Assembly: GCA_029593915.1 (NCBI GenBank)
Contig: CP046147.1
Coordinates: 1,922,001 to 1,986,000 of the forward strand
DNA: 64,000 nt
Source of the DNA: Candidatus Lucifugimonas marina
GTDB taxonomy: Bacteria; Chloroflexota; Dehalococcoidia; Lucifugimonadales; Lucifugimonadaceae
Direction of reading: 5' to 3'
The notes beneath the pieces were generated by a model. It searched no databases, was not told where the DNA came from, and saw only the letters and a list, made by a program, of their open reading frames with translations. A program made the position numbers and the translations under genes. This document shows, piece after piece, positions 27,154-36,110 of the stretch (position 1 is its first letter; every line of letters starts with the position of its first letter).

Positions 27154-28062
27154 TTAGGAGTTGGTGGCAGCAGTCTTGCGCCACGGAAGGAACGCTCGGC
27201 GTTCCCAGAGAACCAGAACCTGAGCTGCAATGAAGATCGAGCTGTAGGTTCCCACAATCACACCAGAAAGAAGAACAATCAGGAAGTCTCGCAGTGAAGC
27301 TCCACCAAAGAGCAACATTGCAAGAATCACCGTCATAGTCGTGATACTCGTACCGAGCGAACGAGTGAACGATTCGTTGATCGAGATGTTCACCGTAGTT
27401 CGGAAATCACGTCCCGGTGCCAGAGTCACGTTCTCGCGGATTCGGTCGAAGATCACAATTGTGTCGTTTACCGAGTAACCGATCACGGTGAGTATACCCA
27501 CGATAAAGATCGCATTTACCTCAGCGTTGATAGCAATTCCGAGAACAGCGAATGCTCCAAGAACGATCAGAACATCGTGCATCAAAGCAACGATCGCAGC
27601 GAAAGCGTACTTGTACGAATTTGGTACAGATCGGAACGCGTACATGATGTAGATCATCACGAAGATCGCAGCAACGATCACAGCTGTGATGGCATTGCTA
27701 ACCGTATCTTCAGCAACCGAAGAACCAACCGTCGAAGTGTCCAGCACGTGAGCGTCCGGATCCAGCTTCAGGATTTCCTCGTTCACATCGTCCAAACCTG
27801 AGACCCCGAGGTCGTCGGTACGGATGAAGTACTGGTTATCTCCCAGTGCCTGAATAATAGATTCTGGGTGGCCAGAAGCCGTTAGCGCATCGGTCACATC
27901 TGCTGTACCAGGGTCGGTGTCACCGAACTGGTACGTAACAGTTGAACCTGAAGTGAAGTCGATTCCAAGATTCAAGCCTTCAGTTCCAAGCACGATTGCT
28001 GATAGTGCTACAAGCACCACCGAAATCGTCAGGAAAATCCGGCGCTTTGCGACGATATCCAT
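27154..28062 (-). CDS. secF: Protein translocase subunit SecF
   Basis: Membrane partner of SecD that helps drive protein export with the proton motive force. The first membrane segment is residues 9-25, followed by the P1 domain with LGIDFTSGSTV. A membrane block of five segments follows from about residue 125 and includes the family's VGYSVNDTIVIFDRIREN signature. The 302 aa fit the SecF family. The start overlaps the stop of secD (TAATG), so the two are translationally coupled. Confidence 0.95.
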   Translation of the reverse strand: MDIVAKRRIFLTISVVLVALSAIVLGTEGLNLGIDFTSGSTVTYQFGDTDPGTADVTDALTASGHPESIIQALGDNQYFIRTDDLGVSGLDDVNEEILKLDPDAHVLDTSTVGSSVAEDTVSNAITAVIVAAIFVMIYIMYAFRSVPNSYKYAFAAIVALMHDVLIVLGAFAVLGIAINAEVNAIFIVGILTVIGYSVNDTIVIFDRIRENVTLAPGRDFRTTVNISINESFTRSLGTSITTMTVILAMLLFGGASLRDFLIVLLSGVIVGTYSSIFIAAQVLVLWERRAFLPWRKTAATNS

Positions 28063-30077
28063 TAGGAGTTACCTCCATCCGCTGATTCGCTCTGATCTCT
28101 CACTGGAACGAACAGGTTCGGGTTGTTACCCAGACCTGACGAAGCAAGTAGACGGAGCAGCAGTCGGCTGGCGAAGAATGCGGTGAACATGCTCAATAGC
28201 ACACCAATTGCGAGAGTCAGGGCGAATCCCTGCATAACGCTAGTGCTGAATCGGTCACCGAACCAGAAGAGAACAATAGCTACGATGATCGTCGACATGT
28301 TTCCATCTCTGATCGATGGCCATGCACGATCGAATCCTGCCGTTATGGCGGCAAGGAGTGAGCGTCCGGATCGCAATTCTTCTTTCGTTCGTTCGGCAAT
28401 GAGGATGTTTGCATCAACAGCGAAACCGAGCGAGAGAATCACAGCAGCAGCACCCGAAAGCGTCAGTGTTACCGGAATCATCTTGAATATTGCGAGCAAC
28501 ATCAACGAGTATCCGACAAGAGCGATGGCTGCTACAAGTCCAGGGACTTTGTAGTAGGCAATCATGAAGATGAGCAGCAGGACTAGACCGACCGCACCGG
28601 CAATAAGGCTCTTCTGTAGAGAGTCCTTACCAAGTACAGCGTCAACGTTTCGTTCCTGAATAAGATCGAGACCGACAGGAAGCGCACCAGATCGAAGCTG
28701 AATTGCGATTGTTCGCACACCTTCAGTCGTGAAGTTTCCGCCTTCGATAATGGCTCGACCACCAGAGATACCACCCTGACTTGCCGAAACACCAGGAGCA
28801 ACGAGCTCTTCACCATCTAGGTAAATAGCAAGTCGGTCACCCTGTCGAGAAACACGGTCGGTAACGTCAAAGAACGCATCTGCACCGTTGTCGTTGAACA
28901 CGAGAGTAACGATAGGACGTGGGATAGCTCCCTGCGAAACCTCTGGGAATGCATCGTCGAGGTCGGCAGGGTCGATTTCGGTTCCTGTCTCAGTGAAGTA
29001 AGCAGGGTTTGAACATCGCTCTACCAGCCACTGGTCTTGAGTAAGTCCATCTGGCGGCCAAGGAATATCTTCGGAGGGACCAATGATGTCGCCACATTCT
29101 CGGTATCGAAACTCGAGCTTGGCAACGTTACTGATCAGACTTTTTGCTTCCTGAATGCCGCCACCAAGAGTCCACTGAGTGAGCGTGCCCTGGCTGGATG
29201 TGAACTGGATTTCTCCCAGTTCTCGAAGTGCGGTCAGGATCTTCTGATCTTCGCCCTGAATCGGGTTGCCGTCTTCGTCGGTCGATGCAATATCAAGACC
29301 GTAAAGCAATATAGAGAATAGACCTTCAGCGCCAGATACGGCGGTGACGTCTGCGTCAGAACGACCGACAGATGCGAATGCACCCTCTACTTCTTCAAGA
29401 GTAGGGAGCGTTGCAACGTCCTCAGAAGGAACGGGGTCAACAGCTGTATCGTCACCGATTACCGGAGGGTCCACTCGTGGAAGAACATATCCAACCTGAA
29501 GTGCTACGGGGTACTGAGCAATGATTGCGTCACGCCACGCGTCGGCTTCGTTTGGAGTCACAACGTTGCCAACGGCGTCGAGCACTTCACCTTGAATTTC
29601 ATCAAGCTGAATGGTGAGTGAACCGTTTTCGTTCTGGTTCACGTCGGCATCAGAACGACCAAGCTCGTTGTGGAAGAAATCTTCAAGAGTTTGAGCCGAT
29701 ACGGTGTCAGCACCGAAGTTCAACGTAATTGAAGCACCAGACTGTCCCGGAATCTGAACAAGTACACGATCCGGAATCGAATCGACTCCACCACCGAGCA
29801 GCTGAACACTTGCTTCACTTACACCGAATTCGTTGACACGTTTATCGATGATGTTGCGAACACCTTCCATGTCTTCACGCGTCGGCTCTCGACCATCTTC
29901 TGGGATGACGCTATAAACAAGATGCGTTCCACCCTCCAGATCGAGTCCTAAGGTCAAGCCGAGGGCGCTATCACTGCCACGGTTGAAACCGAGGACGCTA
30001 ACTTCGGAAATTGCCAATACAACAACCGAAGTGACAACCAGTATTGCTACGAGGAATAATCCTCTGAATCTACTCAA
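28062..30077 (-). CDS. secD: Protein translocase subunit SecD
   Basis: Membrane component of the SecDF export motor. A first membrane segment covers residues 7-26, then LGLDLEGGTHLVY begins the periplasmic P1 region. The six-helix membrane domain follows from about residue 490, with the motif SLGFAVDANILIAERTKEELR. The periplasmic part is enlarged (671 aa overall). It has two copies of an approximately 32-residue unit sharing RSDADV, at residues 130-162 and 226-262. The leader upstream carries a GC-rich hairpin (30099-30120). secD and secF form an operon. Confidence 0.95.
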   Translation of the reverse strand: MSRFRGLFLVAILVVTSVVVLAISEVSVLGFNRGSDSALGLTLGLDLEGGTHLVYSVIPEDGREPTREDMEGVRNIIDKRVNEFGVSEASVQLLGGGVDSIPDRVLVQIPGQSGASITLNFGADTVSAQTLEDFFHNELGRSDADVNQNENGSLTIQLDEIQGEVLDAVGNVVTPNEADAWRDAIIAQYPVALQVGYVLPRVDPPVIGDDTAVDPVPSEDVATLPTLEEVEGAFASVGRSDADVTAVSGAEGLFSILLYGLDIASTDEDGNPIQGEDQKILTALRELGEIQFTSSQGTLTQWTLGGGIQEAKSLISNVAKLEFRYRECGDIIGPSEDIPWPPDGLTQDQWLVERCSNPAYFTETGTEIDPADLDDAFPEVSQGAIPRPIVTLVFNDNGADAFFDVTDRVSRQGDRLAIYLDGEELVAPGVSASQGGISGGRAIIEGGNFTTEGVRTIAIQLRSGALPVGLDLIQERNVDAVLGKDSLQKSLIAGAVGLVLLLIFMIAYYKVPGLVAAIALVGYSLMLLAIFKMIPVTLTLSGAAAVILSLGFAVDANILIAERTKEELRSGRSLLAAITAGFDRAWPSIRDGNMSTIIVAIVLFWFGDRFSTSVMQGFALTLAIGVLLSMFTAFFASRLLLRLLASSGLGNNPNLFVPVRDQSESADGGNS

Positions 30078-30098
30078 TGATTAAGACTCTTACGCGAA

Positions 30099-30120
30099 AC
30101 GCGCCGCCAAGGCGGCGTGT
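30099..30120 (-). promoter_or_regulatory. GC-rich hairpin in the secD leader
   Basis: CGCCGCC and GGCGGCG flank a tiny loop, extended outward to a 10-bp arm with one G-T pair. It lies 22 bp before the secD start. On the minus strand it is followed by TTTCG rather than a full T-run. It could be a weak terminator from upstream or an mRNA leader structure. Confidence 0.45.
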
Positions 30121-30402
30121 CTATGTGATTTATCGTGACTAAATCTGGCGTGTAATCACCGATCTGGTGACGCCAGGATATTGCTAGAACGAACTCCCGA
30201 TACCGAACAGATTCACTCTGTAACTCGGTATCGAACAAAACCTGAATTTATCCCGAACTTGATGAAATGAAATATCAACCCGTTTCAGGCAAGCAAAAAG
30301 TATAGCACCGGGTACGTATAAATTCGCTTCGGAATTCAAGTCTCGTTTGGGTGAAAAAATACTGTCGAATTTGCCCAGACGTTTGGTACCTGAAAATGAT
30401 CT

Positions 30403-30522
30403 ATTTCCCGAGGCATCCGAGGGATTACACACAAAGGCATGATCTGGCTATCGAAGCTAACGGTCGTTCCTAAGACATATTCTTACGTAATCGCCCACGA
30501 TCCCTCGGATGCCTCGGGAAAT
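30403..30522. repeat. Dispersed inverted-repeat element, copy B (most symmetrical)
   Basis: The arms form a perfect 23-bp inverted repeat. The left arm (30403-30425) begins ATTTCCCGAGGCATCCGAG, and the right arm (30500-30522) is its exact reverse complement, ending CTCGGGAAAT. The 74-bp core has no coding potential. It occupies the 519-bp gap between def and secD. The rest of that gap (30121-30402) shows no gene I can support; a short 82-aa reading frame there has no ribosome site and runs into the element. Confidence 0.75.
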
Positions 30523-30596
30523 CTATGGAATTCCATCGGGGGATGGTCGCTGACTAACTTCGTCCCATCTCGGGCGAATTAGACCTGAAGCGATTT

Positions 30597-31358
30597 TCAG
30601 TGGGTGTGATCGGAATCGAGGATCACTCCACCATCAAGATGGGGATCATCCGACTCAACGTGGTCGTGCGTGTGGTCAGTCGGCTTCGGGCTATCGATTA
30701 AGTATCCTGCTTGTCGTAAGTCGTACTGCATCTGGTCGACTGACGACTCGGAGTAAAGATCGCTGAACTTGATCGTGGTGTGAACAACTTCGATGTCAGA
30801 TTCTTCAGGCTCGGCGTCATCATCACTGTGATCGGCGTGAACTTCGACTTCGACATCGTGCATGTGAGGTTCACCCTCTTCGATGTGAGTACCGGCAGCA
30901 GCGAGCTTTTCGTGCGCCAGAAGATGATCTACATAAAGGATGCCGTTTAGGTGATCGACTTCATGTTCGAGCGCCTGAGCGAATAAATCTTCTGTCGTGA
31001 CTTTCATCTTCGAGCCGTTTTCGTCGAGCCAACGGGCTTTCACCGTTATGGAACGCTTGACCATTCCTTCGTAACCGGGGAATGAGAGACAGCCTTCTAG
31101 TACTTCACGTTCGCCTTCGGTGTCACGAATTTCGGGATTGATCAGAACGATGGCATCTTCATCACCGGGCAAGTGAAGAGTAACCACTCGCTTAAGAGCC
31201 CCTACCTGATTGGCGGCAAGGCCTACTCCGCCGGCAGCGTCCATGGTTTCGACCATGTCGGATGCAAGTTCTTTCACTTTGTCATCGACGCGTTTTACTA
31301 CCCGGCACTTCTTTCGAAGGATGGGATCAGGAAAAACTCGTATTCGCCTGAGCGGCAT
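30597..31358 (-). CDS. def: Peptide deformylase with a long His/Asp/Glu-rich C-terminal extension
   Basis: Removes the formyl group from nascent protein N-termini using a metal ion, usually Fe2+. Motif 1 is GVGLAANQ (44-51), motif 2 EGCLSFP with Cys90, and motif 3 QALEHEVDHLNG with His132 and His136. The catalytic domain ends near residue 155. The remaining approximately 95 residues are unusual: strongly acidic with 12 His, in clusters such as EPHMHDVEVEVHADH and TDHTHDH, ending HTH. A normal deformylase of this class has 150-190 aa. The tail may bind metal ions. priA lies 49 bp upstream on the same strand. Confidence 0.93.
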   Translation of the reverse strand: MPLRRIRVFPDPILRKKCRVVKRVDDKVKELASDMVETMDAAGGVGLAANQVGALKRVVTLHLPGDEDAIVLINPEIRDTEGEREVLEGCLSFPGYEGMVKRSITVKARWLDENGSKMKVTTEDLFAQALEHEVDHLNGILYVDHLLAHEKLAAAGTHIEEGEPHMHDVEVEVHADHSDDDAEPEESDIEVVHTTIKFSDLYSESSVDQMQYDLRQAGYLIDSPKPTDHTHDHVESDDPHLDGGVILDSDHTH

Positions 31359-31407
31359 TTCTTTTCTCTGCCAATCGTCGTAGTTTGTGCGGTGCCAAGC
31401 TGGATGA

Positions 31408-33879
31408 TTACCCCAGTGAGGCGGGATCGATGTCGACCGACCACACTGATCCGGTCGGTACTAGTTCAAGAAGTCTCTCAGGATGTGCTCCCTTGAGCAA
31501 TATTTGCCACCTGTACATATTCCGCATCTTTAGTGGGTATGCGGGCGTAGGCCCAACGACTTCCACTCCAGATTCGCCGTGAGATTCTCGTGCTTCGATC
31601 AGTGCATTTGCCAATCGTTCAGCCTCGGCACTGGCCATCTCAGCGTCTCCGGCCGCATGCATTAGCTTGATCATTTTCGTGAACGGCGGGTTTGCCTGCG
31701 AAGCTCTGAGCCGAATCTCGGTATCGTAGAACAACTTGTAGTCCTGATCGGCAGCAGCCTCGATGGCGTAGTGCTCGGGATTGAATGTCTGAATCACGGC
31801 TCGACCGTCCCACGCTCCCCGACCGCTCCTGCCAACGACCTGAGCGAGCACCTGAAATGCTCGCTCGCCCGCCCGGAAATCGGGTACAGCGAGACCAGTG
31901 TCGGCCGAAATAACTCCTACCAAAGTCACGCTGGGGATGTCGAGTCCTTTGGCGACCATCTGTGTTCCCACGAGCACACTGGCTTCGCTCTTTACAAACT
32001 CGTCCATGATTCGTTGGTGGTCGGTGGCAGTCTTGGCGACATCAGAGTCCCAACGAAACACCTCTACTCCGGGAAAGTAGTCTTTGACCGTTTCGGTCGC
32101 CATCTCCGTACCTGGGGCGGAGCGTCGCATCTGTTTCCCACCGCATGTAGGACACTTCGAGCCTGCGCCTGCGGTGTAGTTGCAGTAGTGACACATCAGC
32201 TTGCCTGACTGCGATCGAGAGTCCTTTGAATCACGATGAAAGGTCAGGGCTGTGTCGCATCGTTTGCAGCCTCTAACTTCACCGCAATCCATGCACTGTA
32301 CGAACGATGCTGAGCCTCGTCGATTGAGGAAGAGGATCACTTTCCCACCGTCTTGGAGCGCATCCCGCATGGCATCGATTAGACGCCTACTGAGCATTTC
32401 GAAATGACCATCGGCACGCTCTTCTCGCATGTCGACGATATCGACTTTTGCCATTGATTGCGGTTTCATCAAGTTGCCGGGAGTTTGCTCACTTCCTACA
32501 CGATCGGGAAGTTCAAGCAGTCGGTAATTCTTAGATACGGCAGCACGATAGCTCGTTACCTCAGGAGTCGCACTACCGAGAACCAACGTCGCTCCGGTTT
32601 CTTCAGATATCCGCTCCGCCACTGCCCTTGCGTGATATCGAGGAGCTTTGTCGCCCTGCTTGTAGGTCCATTCGTGCTCTTCATCGATAACGATCAAACC
32701 GGGATTCTCTATCGGCGCAAATATTGCGCCGCGGGAACCCAGAACAATTGGAAAATCACCGTTTTTCACTCGCCACCATTGGTCGTATCGCTGGCCTATC
32801 GACAGGCCTGAATGGAGTACCCCAACCTTTCCCGGAAAACGAGATGCGATTCGCTTGAGAGTTTGCGGGGTCAGGGCGATTTCGGGGACGAGGAATATGG
32901 CTCGCTTGCCTGCCGCTATGCAGGCTTCAATTGCTTGAAGATAAACCTCGGTTTTGCCAGAACCAGTTACTCCATGAAGCAGAAACTGTCGGTCACTTGG
33001 GTTTTCCGATGGCTTGGCGGCGAGGATTTCCGCAACAATCTGGTCGATAGCCGACTTCTGAAGATCAGTGGGTGAGTGTGCGAACTCTTGCTGGAAGAAG
33101 TAGTCGGCGAGCGGATCACGATCTCTGCGAATCTTTCTAATCTTCAGCAGCTGCTCGTCGAACGCCCATTTCACCGCTGCCCCGCCAAACATCTTGTTCA
33201 GAGCTGACTTGGTCTGGGCAACTTTCCCTGAACTGAACCATTCGAGAAGTTCTGCACGACGAGGTTGACGTGAATCGGCATATTCACCGATCAGCTCAGT
33301 GACCACATGCTCAGTCACTGCAAGTTCAATTCGGGTCGAATAAACCGCAGCCACCCGAGGTCGTTCCCACTCCGATTCAGCGTGCAATATGTGCTGCCGA
33401 ACGAGTCGATCGACTATCGGTGTGCCGCCTAATCCAAGCCGTTTAGCGACTCGTGATTTTGGTGCTCTCTCGTTTTCAACCACATAACCAACAGCCTGCT
33501 GTTCACGTTTGGTCAGATCGCGATTGATTGCCCCAGGAGTGAGCCAGGTTCGGAGTCGAGAAGATGCGCCCGGGGGAAGCAACAGCGAACATGCGGTGAA
33601 TAGAGTCGTGCGGTAGTACTCAGCAACCCATCGGGCAACTCGAGTTAGGTGCTCAGCGATGAACGGACCACCAACAGTGCGGGCGGTAATCGGTCGCACT
33701 TTATCCACGTCAGTCGAAGCGGTGTTCGTAAGTTCGAAAACCACACCTTGAACTGTGCGGGGCCCAAATGGAACCCAAACGAGATCGCCGACAACTGCTT
33801 CGAGTTCATCGGGGACTGAGTATGTGAAGGTTCGGGAATGCTCGTCGGGAAAATCGACTGCAACCTCGGCGAACTGCAA
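31408..33879 (-). CDS. priA: Primosomal protein N' (PriA helicase)
   Basis: Superfamily 2 DNA helicase that restarts stalled replication forks. The N-terminal DNA-binding domain starts VDFPDEHSRTFTYSVP. Walker A is GVTGSGKTEVY, the DEAH-type box is DEEHEW, and helicase motifs VLGSATP, FLNRRG and GTQMVAKGLD follow. The Zn-binding region holds two-Cys pairs in CMDCGEVRGCKRCD and CHYCN...CPTCGG. The 823 aa are slightly longer than E. coli PriA (732 aa). The gene is followed by def, a common pairing (priA-def-fmt), but fmt is not here. Confidence 0.94.
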   Translation of the reverse strand: MQFAEVAVDFPDEHSRTFTYSVPDELEAVVGDLVWVPFGPRTVQGVVFELTNTASTDVDKVRPITARTVGGPFIAEHLTRVARWVAEYYRTTLFTACSLLLPPGASSRLRTWLTPGAINRDLTKREQQAVGYVVENERAPKSRVAKRLGLGGTPIVDRLVRQHILHAESEWERPRVAAVYSTRIELAVTEHVVTELIGEYADSRQPRRAELLEWFSSGKVAQTKSALNKMFGGAAVKWAFDEQLLKIRKIRRDRDPLADYFFQQEFAHSPTDLQKSAIDQIVAEILAAKPSENPSDRQFLLHGVTGSGKTEVYLQAIEACIAAGKRAIFLVPEIALTPQTLKRIASRFPGKVGVLHSGLSIGQRYDQWWRVKNGDFPIVLGSRGAIFAPIENPGLIVIDEEHEWTYKQGDKAPRYHARAVAERISEETGATLVLGSATPEVTSYRAAVSKNYRLLELPDRVGSEQTPGNLMKPQSMAKVDIVDMREERADGHFEMLSRRLIDAMRDALQDGGKVILFLNRRGSASFVQCMDCGEVRGCKRCDTALTFHRDSKDSRSQSGKLMCHYCNYTAGAGSKCPTCGGKQMRRSAPGTEMATETVKDYFPGVEVFRWDSDVAKTATDHQRIMDEFVKSEASVLVGTQMVAKGLDIPSVTLVGVISADTGLAVPDFRAGERAFQVLAQVVGRSGRGAWDGRAVIQTFNPEHYAIEAAADQDYKLFYDTEIRLRASQANPPFTKMIKLMHAAGDAEMASAEAERLANALIEARESHGESGVEVVGPTPAYPLKMRNMYRWQILLKGAHPERLLELVPTGSVWSVDIDPASLG

Positions 33880-34018
33880 GTGGTGGCTCCATGCACGATC
33901 TCGCCTTCAACGTTCAATTTCCTTTGAACTCGGTGGCACTGGTTAGGTGTGCGAAATCCTGCACTGCCAATTATGTGCGCACGCGCCTTGTGGTCAAACT
34001 ACCAGCGGCGCAACAAAC

Positions 34019-34050
34019 ATAAAAAAAGCCACACATAAATGTGTGGCTTA
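34019..34050 (-). terminator. Rho-independent terminator of rplS
   Basis: A perfect stem, AAGCCACAC/GTGTGGCTT (34026-34049), with a T-run on the minus strand (34020-34027 read as A on plus). It sits 37 bp after the rplS stop. Confidence 0.9.
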
Positions 34051-34086
34051 GTTAGATTCGTTCTAGACCGTACGGTCGAAGTTCGA

Positions 34087-34440
34087 TTATCGGCGTTCCT
34101 TGATTCGAGCCTTCTTGCCAGTCAAACCACGGAGGTAGTACAGACGTGAGCGTCGAACTTTACCCTGACGGGTTACCTTTACCGACTCAACGTTTGGTGA
34201 GTGGAACGGAATGATTCGCTCAACACCCACACCGTATGACACACGGCGAACAATGAACGTGTCGCCAGGAAGTGGGCTCTTGGCGATGCGGTGCTTGCCA
34301 GAAATGACGTTGCCCTGGAAAGCCTGAACACGCTGTCGGTCACCTTCAACAATTCGAAGGTTCACGGTAACGGTGTCACCGGGCTGGAAGTCTTGGATGT
34401 GATCTAGCGGCTTTCGCTCGATCAGCGCTGAGGCGTCCAT
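34087..34440 (-). CDS. rplS: 50S ribosomal protein bL19
   Basis: Ribosomal protein at the 30S/50S interface. The conserved KPLDHIQDFQPGDTVTVNLRI-type opening, the KRxRxQxF-like block DRQRVQAFQGNVISG, FIVRRVSYGVGVERIIPFHSP and the C-terminal RLYYLRGLTGKKARIKE are all present. I use the ATG at 34440 (117 aa, the normal length). A reading frame extending to 34506 would add an N-terminus atypical of bL19 and overlap the leader hairpin. The gene lies downstream of trmD, as in many bacteria, with a 171-bp gap holding that hairpin. Confidence 0.93.
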   Translation of the reverse strand: MDASALIERKPLDHIQDFQPGDTVTVNLRIVEGDRQRVQAFQGNVISGKHRIAKSPLPGDTFIVRRVSYGVGVERIIPFHSPNVESVKVTRQGKVRRSRLYYLRGLTGKKARIKERR

Positions 34441-34464
34441 GTCTAAAATCTTTCGTCGCGAAAA

Positions 34465-34480
34465 GACGCCCAGAGGCGTC
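34465..34480 (-). promoter_or_regulatory. Hairpin with T-run in the rplS leader
   Basis: GACGCC and GGCGTC form a perfect stem around a 4-nt loop. On the minus strand TTTT follows directly, 24 nt before the rplS ATG. It is either a weak intergenic terminator or attenuator between trmD and rplS, or a leader structure like the known L19 autoregulatory leaders of other phyla. The second option is inference. Confidence 0.5.
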
Positions 34481-34611
34481 GATGTGGTTCGGAGCAGCCA
34501 ATGCATCCGATTGCAGAAGATTAATTCTACAACCGAAAACGGCTAAGCAGCAATACCGATCAGCAGGGATTTTCACCAGCTGTGTGCTCGCACTTGTTCG
34601 CCGATGGCCGA

Positions 34612-35322
34612 TTATTCAGTTTCCGGCCAATCATTGAGCAAGTCGGGTCGGCGCTCTTCGGTCCGCCTTAACGCCTGCTTTCGGCGCCATGCTTCGATTT
34701 TCGCGTGATCGCCGGTGAGCAGTTCTTTGGGAACTTCTAACCCCATGAATTTCGCCGGACGCGTGTAGACCGGGCCCTCAAGCAATGAATCGGAACCGGG
34801 AGCGAACGAATCGTGCTTCGACGAGTCGTCATCACCAAGCACGCCGGGAATCAACCGGACGATAGCGTCGGTTACTGCCATTGCTGGAATTTCACCGCCC
34901 GTCATCACAAAATCACCTATGGAAATTTCTTCGTCGACTCGAAGTTCGATAAATCGTTCGTCGACCCCTTCGTAGTGACCGCACACGAGCGTGACCGAGT
35001 CCATCTCAGACAGCTCGTGGGCTCGGCGATGTGTTAGCGGCGCACCCTGAGCCGACATAAGTACGACATGCGGCTTTGATTCAGATTTTTCAGCCACGGA
35101 ATCGACAGCTGCAACTAACGGCTCCGCTTGCAGCACCATTCCGGCACCTCCTCCAAAAGGAGGTTCATCGACGGTACGCCTGCCATCTTGGTCGGGTGCG
35201 AAGTCTCTCAGTTGAACCGTCTTGATCTCGACTTGCCCCGTTTCGACTGCGCGCCCAACAATGCTCGTGCCGAGTGGGCCATCGAACATTTCAGGAAAAA
35301 GTGTGATTATCGAGATTTTCAT
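34612..35322 (-). CDS. trmD: tRNA (guanine(37)-N1)-methyltransferase
   Basis: SPOUT-class enzyme that methylates G37 of tRNAs and prevents frameshifting. The start ISIITLFPEMF, the RRTVDEPPFGGGAGM block, LVCGHYEGVDERF and ISIGDFVMTGGEIPAM (trefoil-knot SAM site) are diagnostic. GPVYTRP and a basic C-terminal region follow. The 236 aa are normal. The gene precedes rplS on the minus strand; rpsP and rimM, which often precede trmD, are absent from this locus. Confidence 0.95.
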   Translation of the reverse strand: MKISIITLFPEMFDGPLGTSIVGRAVETGQVEIKTVQLRDFAPDQDGRRTVDEPPFGGGAGMVLQAEPLVAAVDSVAEKSESKPHVVLMSAQGAPLTHRRAHELSEMDSVTLVCGHYEGVDERFIELRVDEEISIGDFVMTGGEIPAMAVTDAIVRLIPGVLGDDDSSKHDSFAPGSDSLLEGPVYTRPAKFMGLEVPKELLTGDHAKIEAWRRKQALRRTEERRPDLLNDWPETE

Positions 35323-35357
35323 TTTTTCTGTTACAAGAACCGACCGGCTAGACCGAC

Positions 35358-35457
35358 ATCCCGACCAACGTGGAGGGATCTTCGGTGGTGGGATGGTGAC
35401 TGGCGATGCACGGGACTGCGCGTCACCTCACCACAACCCTAGGCAGCGCTCGGGTAT
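35358..35457. repeat. Dispersed inverted-repeat element, copy F
   Basis: The left arm (35358-35380) starts ATCCCGACC and ends GGAGGGATC; the right arm (35435-35457) starts AACCCTAGG and ends CTCGGGTAT. The arms match the two arm types of the other copies, with a few substitutions. The element is 100 bp and lies in the trmD/moaB gap. The remainder of this gap has a 12-bp palindrome GCGAGCGCTCGC at 35509-35520 and no gene. Confidence 0.55.
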
Positions 35458-35554
35458 TCGATTCGATACTACGGAGAATCCGAATCGATGCTACAAGACT
35501 AACGACACGCGAGCGCTCGCGCACACGCATGCACGTGAGGCAGAGCCAAAAATC

Positions 35555-36094
35555 CTAAATCGGGTGATCGCCAGACTGGCGATCCTGAAGCACTTCCGAT
35601 GCGTGCTCGATCACAGGGAGTACAACGGCAAGATTGTCCCGAACCCCACCGGTGCTTCCGGGCAGGTTGATGATCAATGTAGAGCCTCGTGCTCCTACGA
35701 CGGCACGGGAGATCATAGCCATTTTCGTTACCTTCAATGACTCTGCTCGCATCGCTTCCGCCATGCCGGGAATCTCTAGATCGATAAGACCTCGGGTGAC
35801 TTCAGGCATCACATCACGAGACGATAATCCTGTCCCGCCGGTGGTTAAAACCACATCAACAGTCCCCGCATCGCACCACGCCGTGATCTGGTGAGTCAGC
35901 TGATCGAAATCGTCCCGAAGCATCACTCGCTCGGCAAGTTTGTGACCTGCGCCATCCATGATCTCGACTATCGCGTCTCCGCTCGTATCAACCCGTTTCC
36001 CCACTGCGCCAGTGTCGCTGCTCGTAAGTACTGAATAGGTAACTATTTCGGTTTCTCCGTCGTGGCGTGCGCCTAAACACGTGCCCCAATTCAT
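35555..36094 (-). CDS. MoaB/MogA-type molybdopterin adenylyltransferase-like protein
   Basis: Member of the MoaB/MogA family acting in molybdenum cofactor synthesis. The signature block is TTGGTGLSSRDVMPE (residues about 85-99). The later LPGSTGGVRDNL block forms the other part of the molybdopterin-binding site. The 179 aa are a normal length. No other moa or moe gene lies nearby. The gene is divergent from mraZ across a 253-bp gap that carries three GTAC-type palindromes. Whether it is MoaB or MogA cannot be settled by eye. Confidence 0.87.
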   Translation of the reverse strand: MNWGTCLGARHDGETEIVTYSVLTSSDTGAVGKRVDTSGDAIVEIMDGAGHKLAERVMLRDDFDQLTHQITAWCDAGTVDVVLTTGGTGLSSRDVMPEVTRGLIDLEIPGMAEAMRAESLKVTKMAMISRAVVGARGSTLIINLPGSTGGVRDNLAVVLPVIEHASEVLQDRQSGDHPI

Positions 36095-36110
36095 GTAGCA
36101 AACCCTGAAA

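Noticed and set aside
30184..30432. An 82-aa minus-strand reading frame between def and secD
   Set aside because: No ribosome site and no recognisable sequence, and it runs into the left arm of repeat copy B; its composition looks like chance.
35222..35740. A 172-aa plus-strand frame between trmD and moaB
   Set aside because: It is antisense to both real genes at its ends and spans repeat copy F; no ribosome site and no family similarity.
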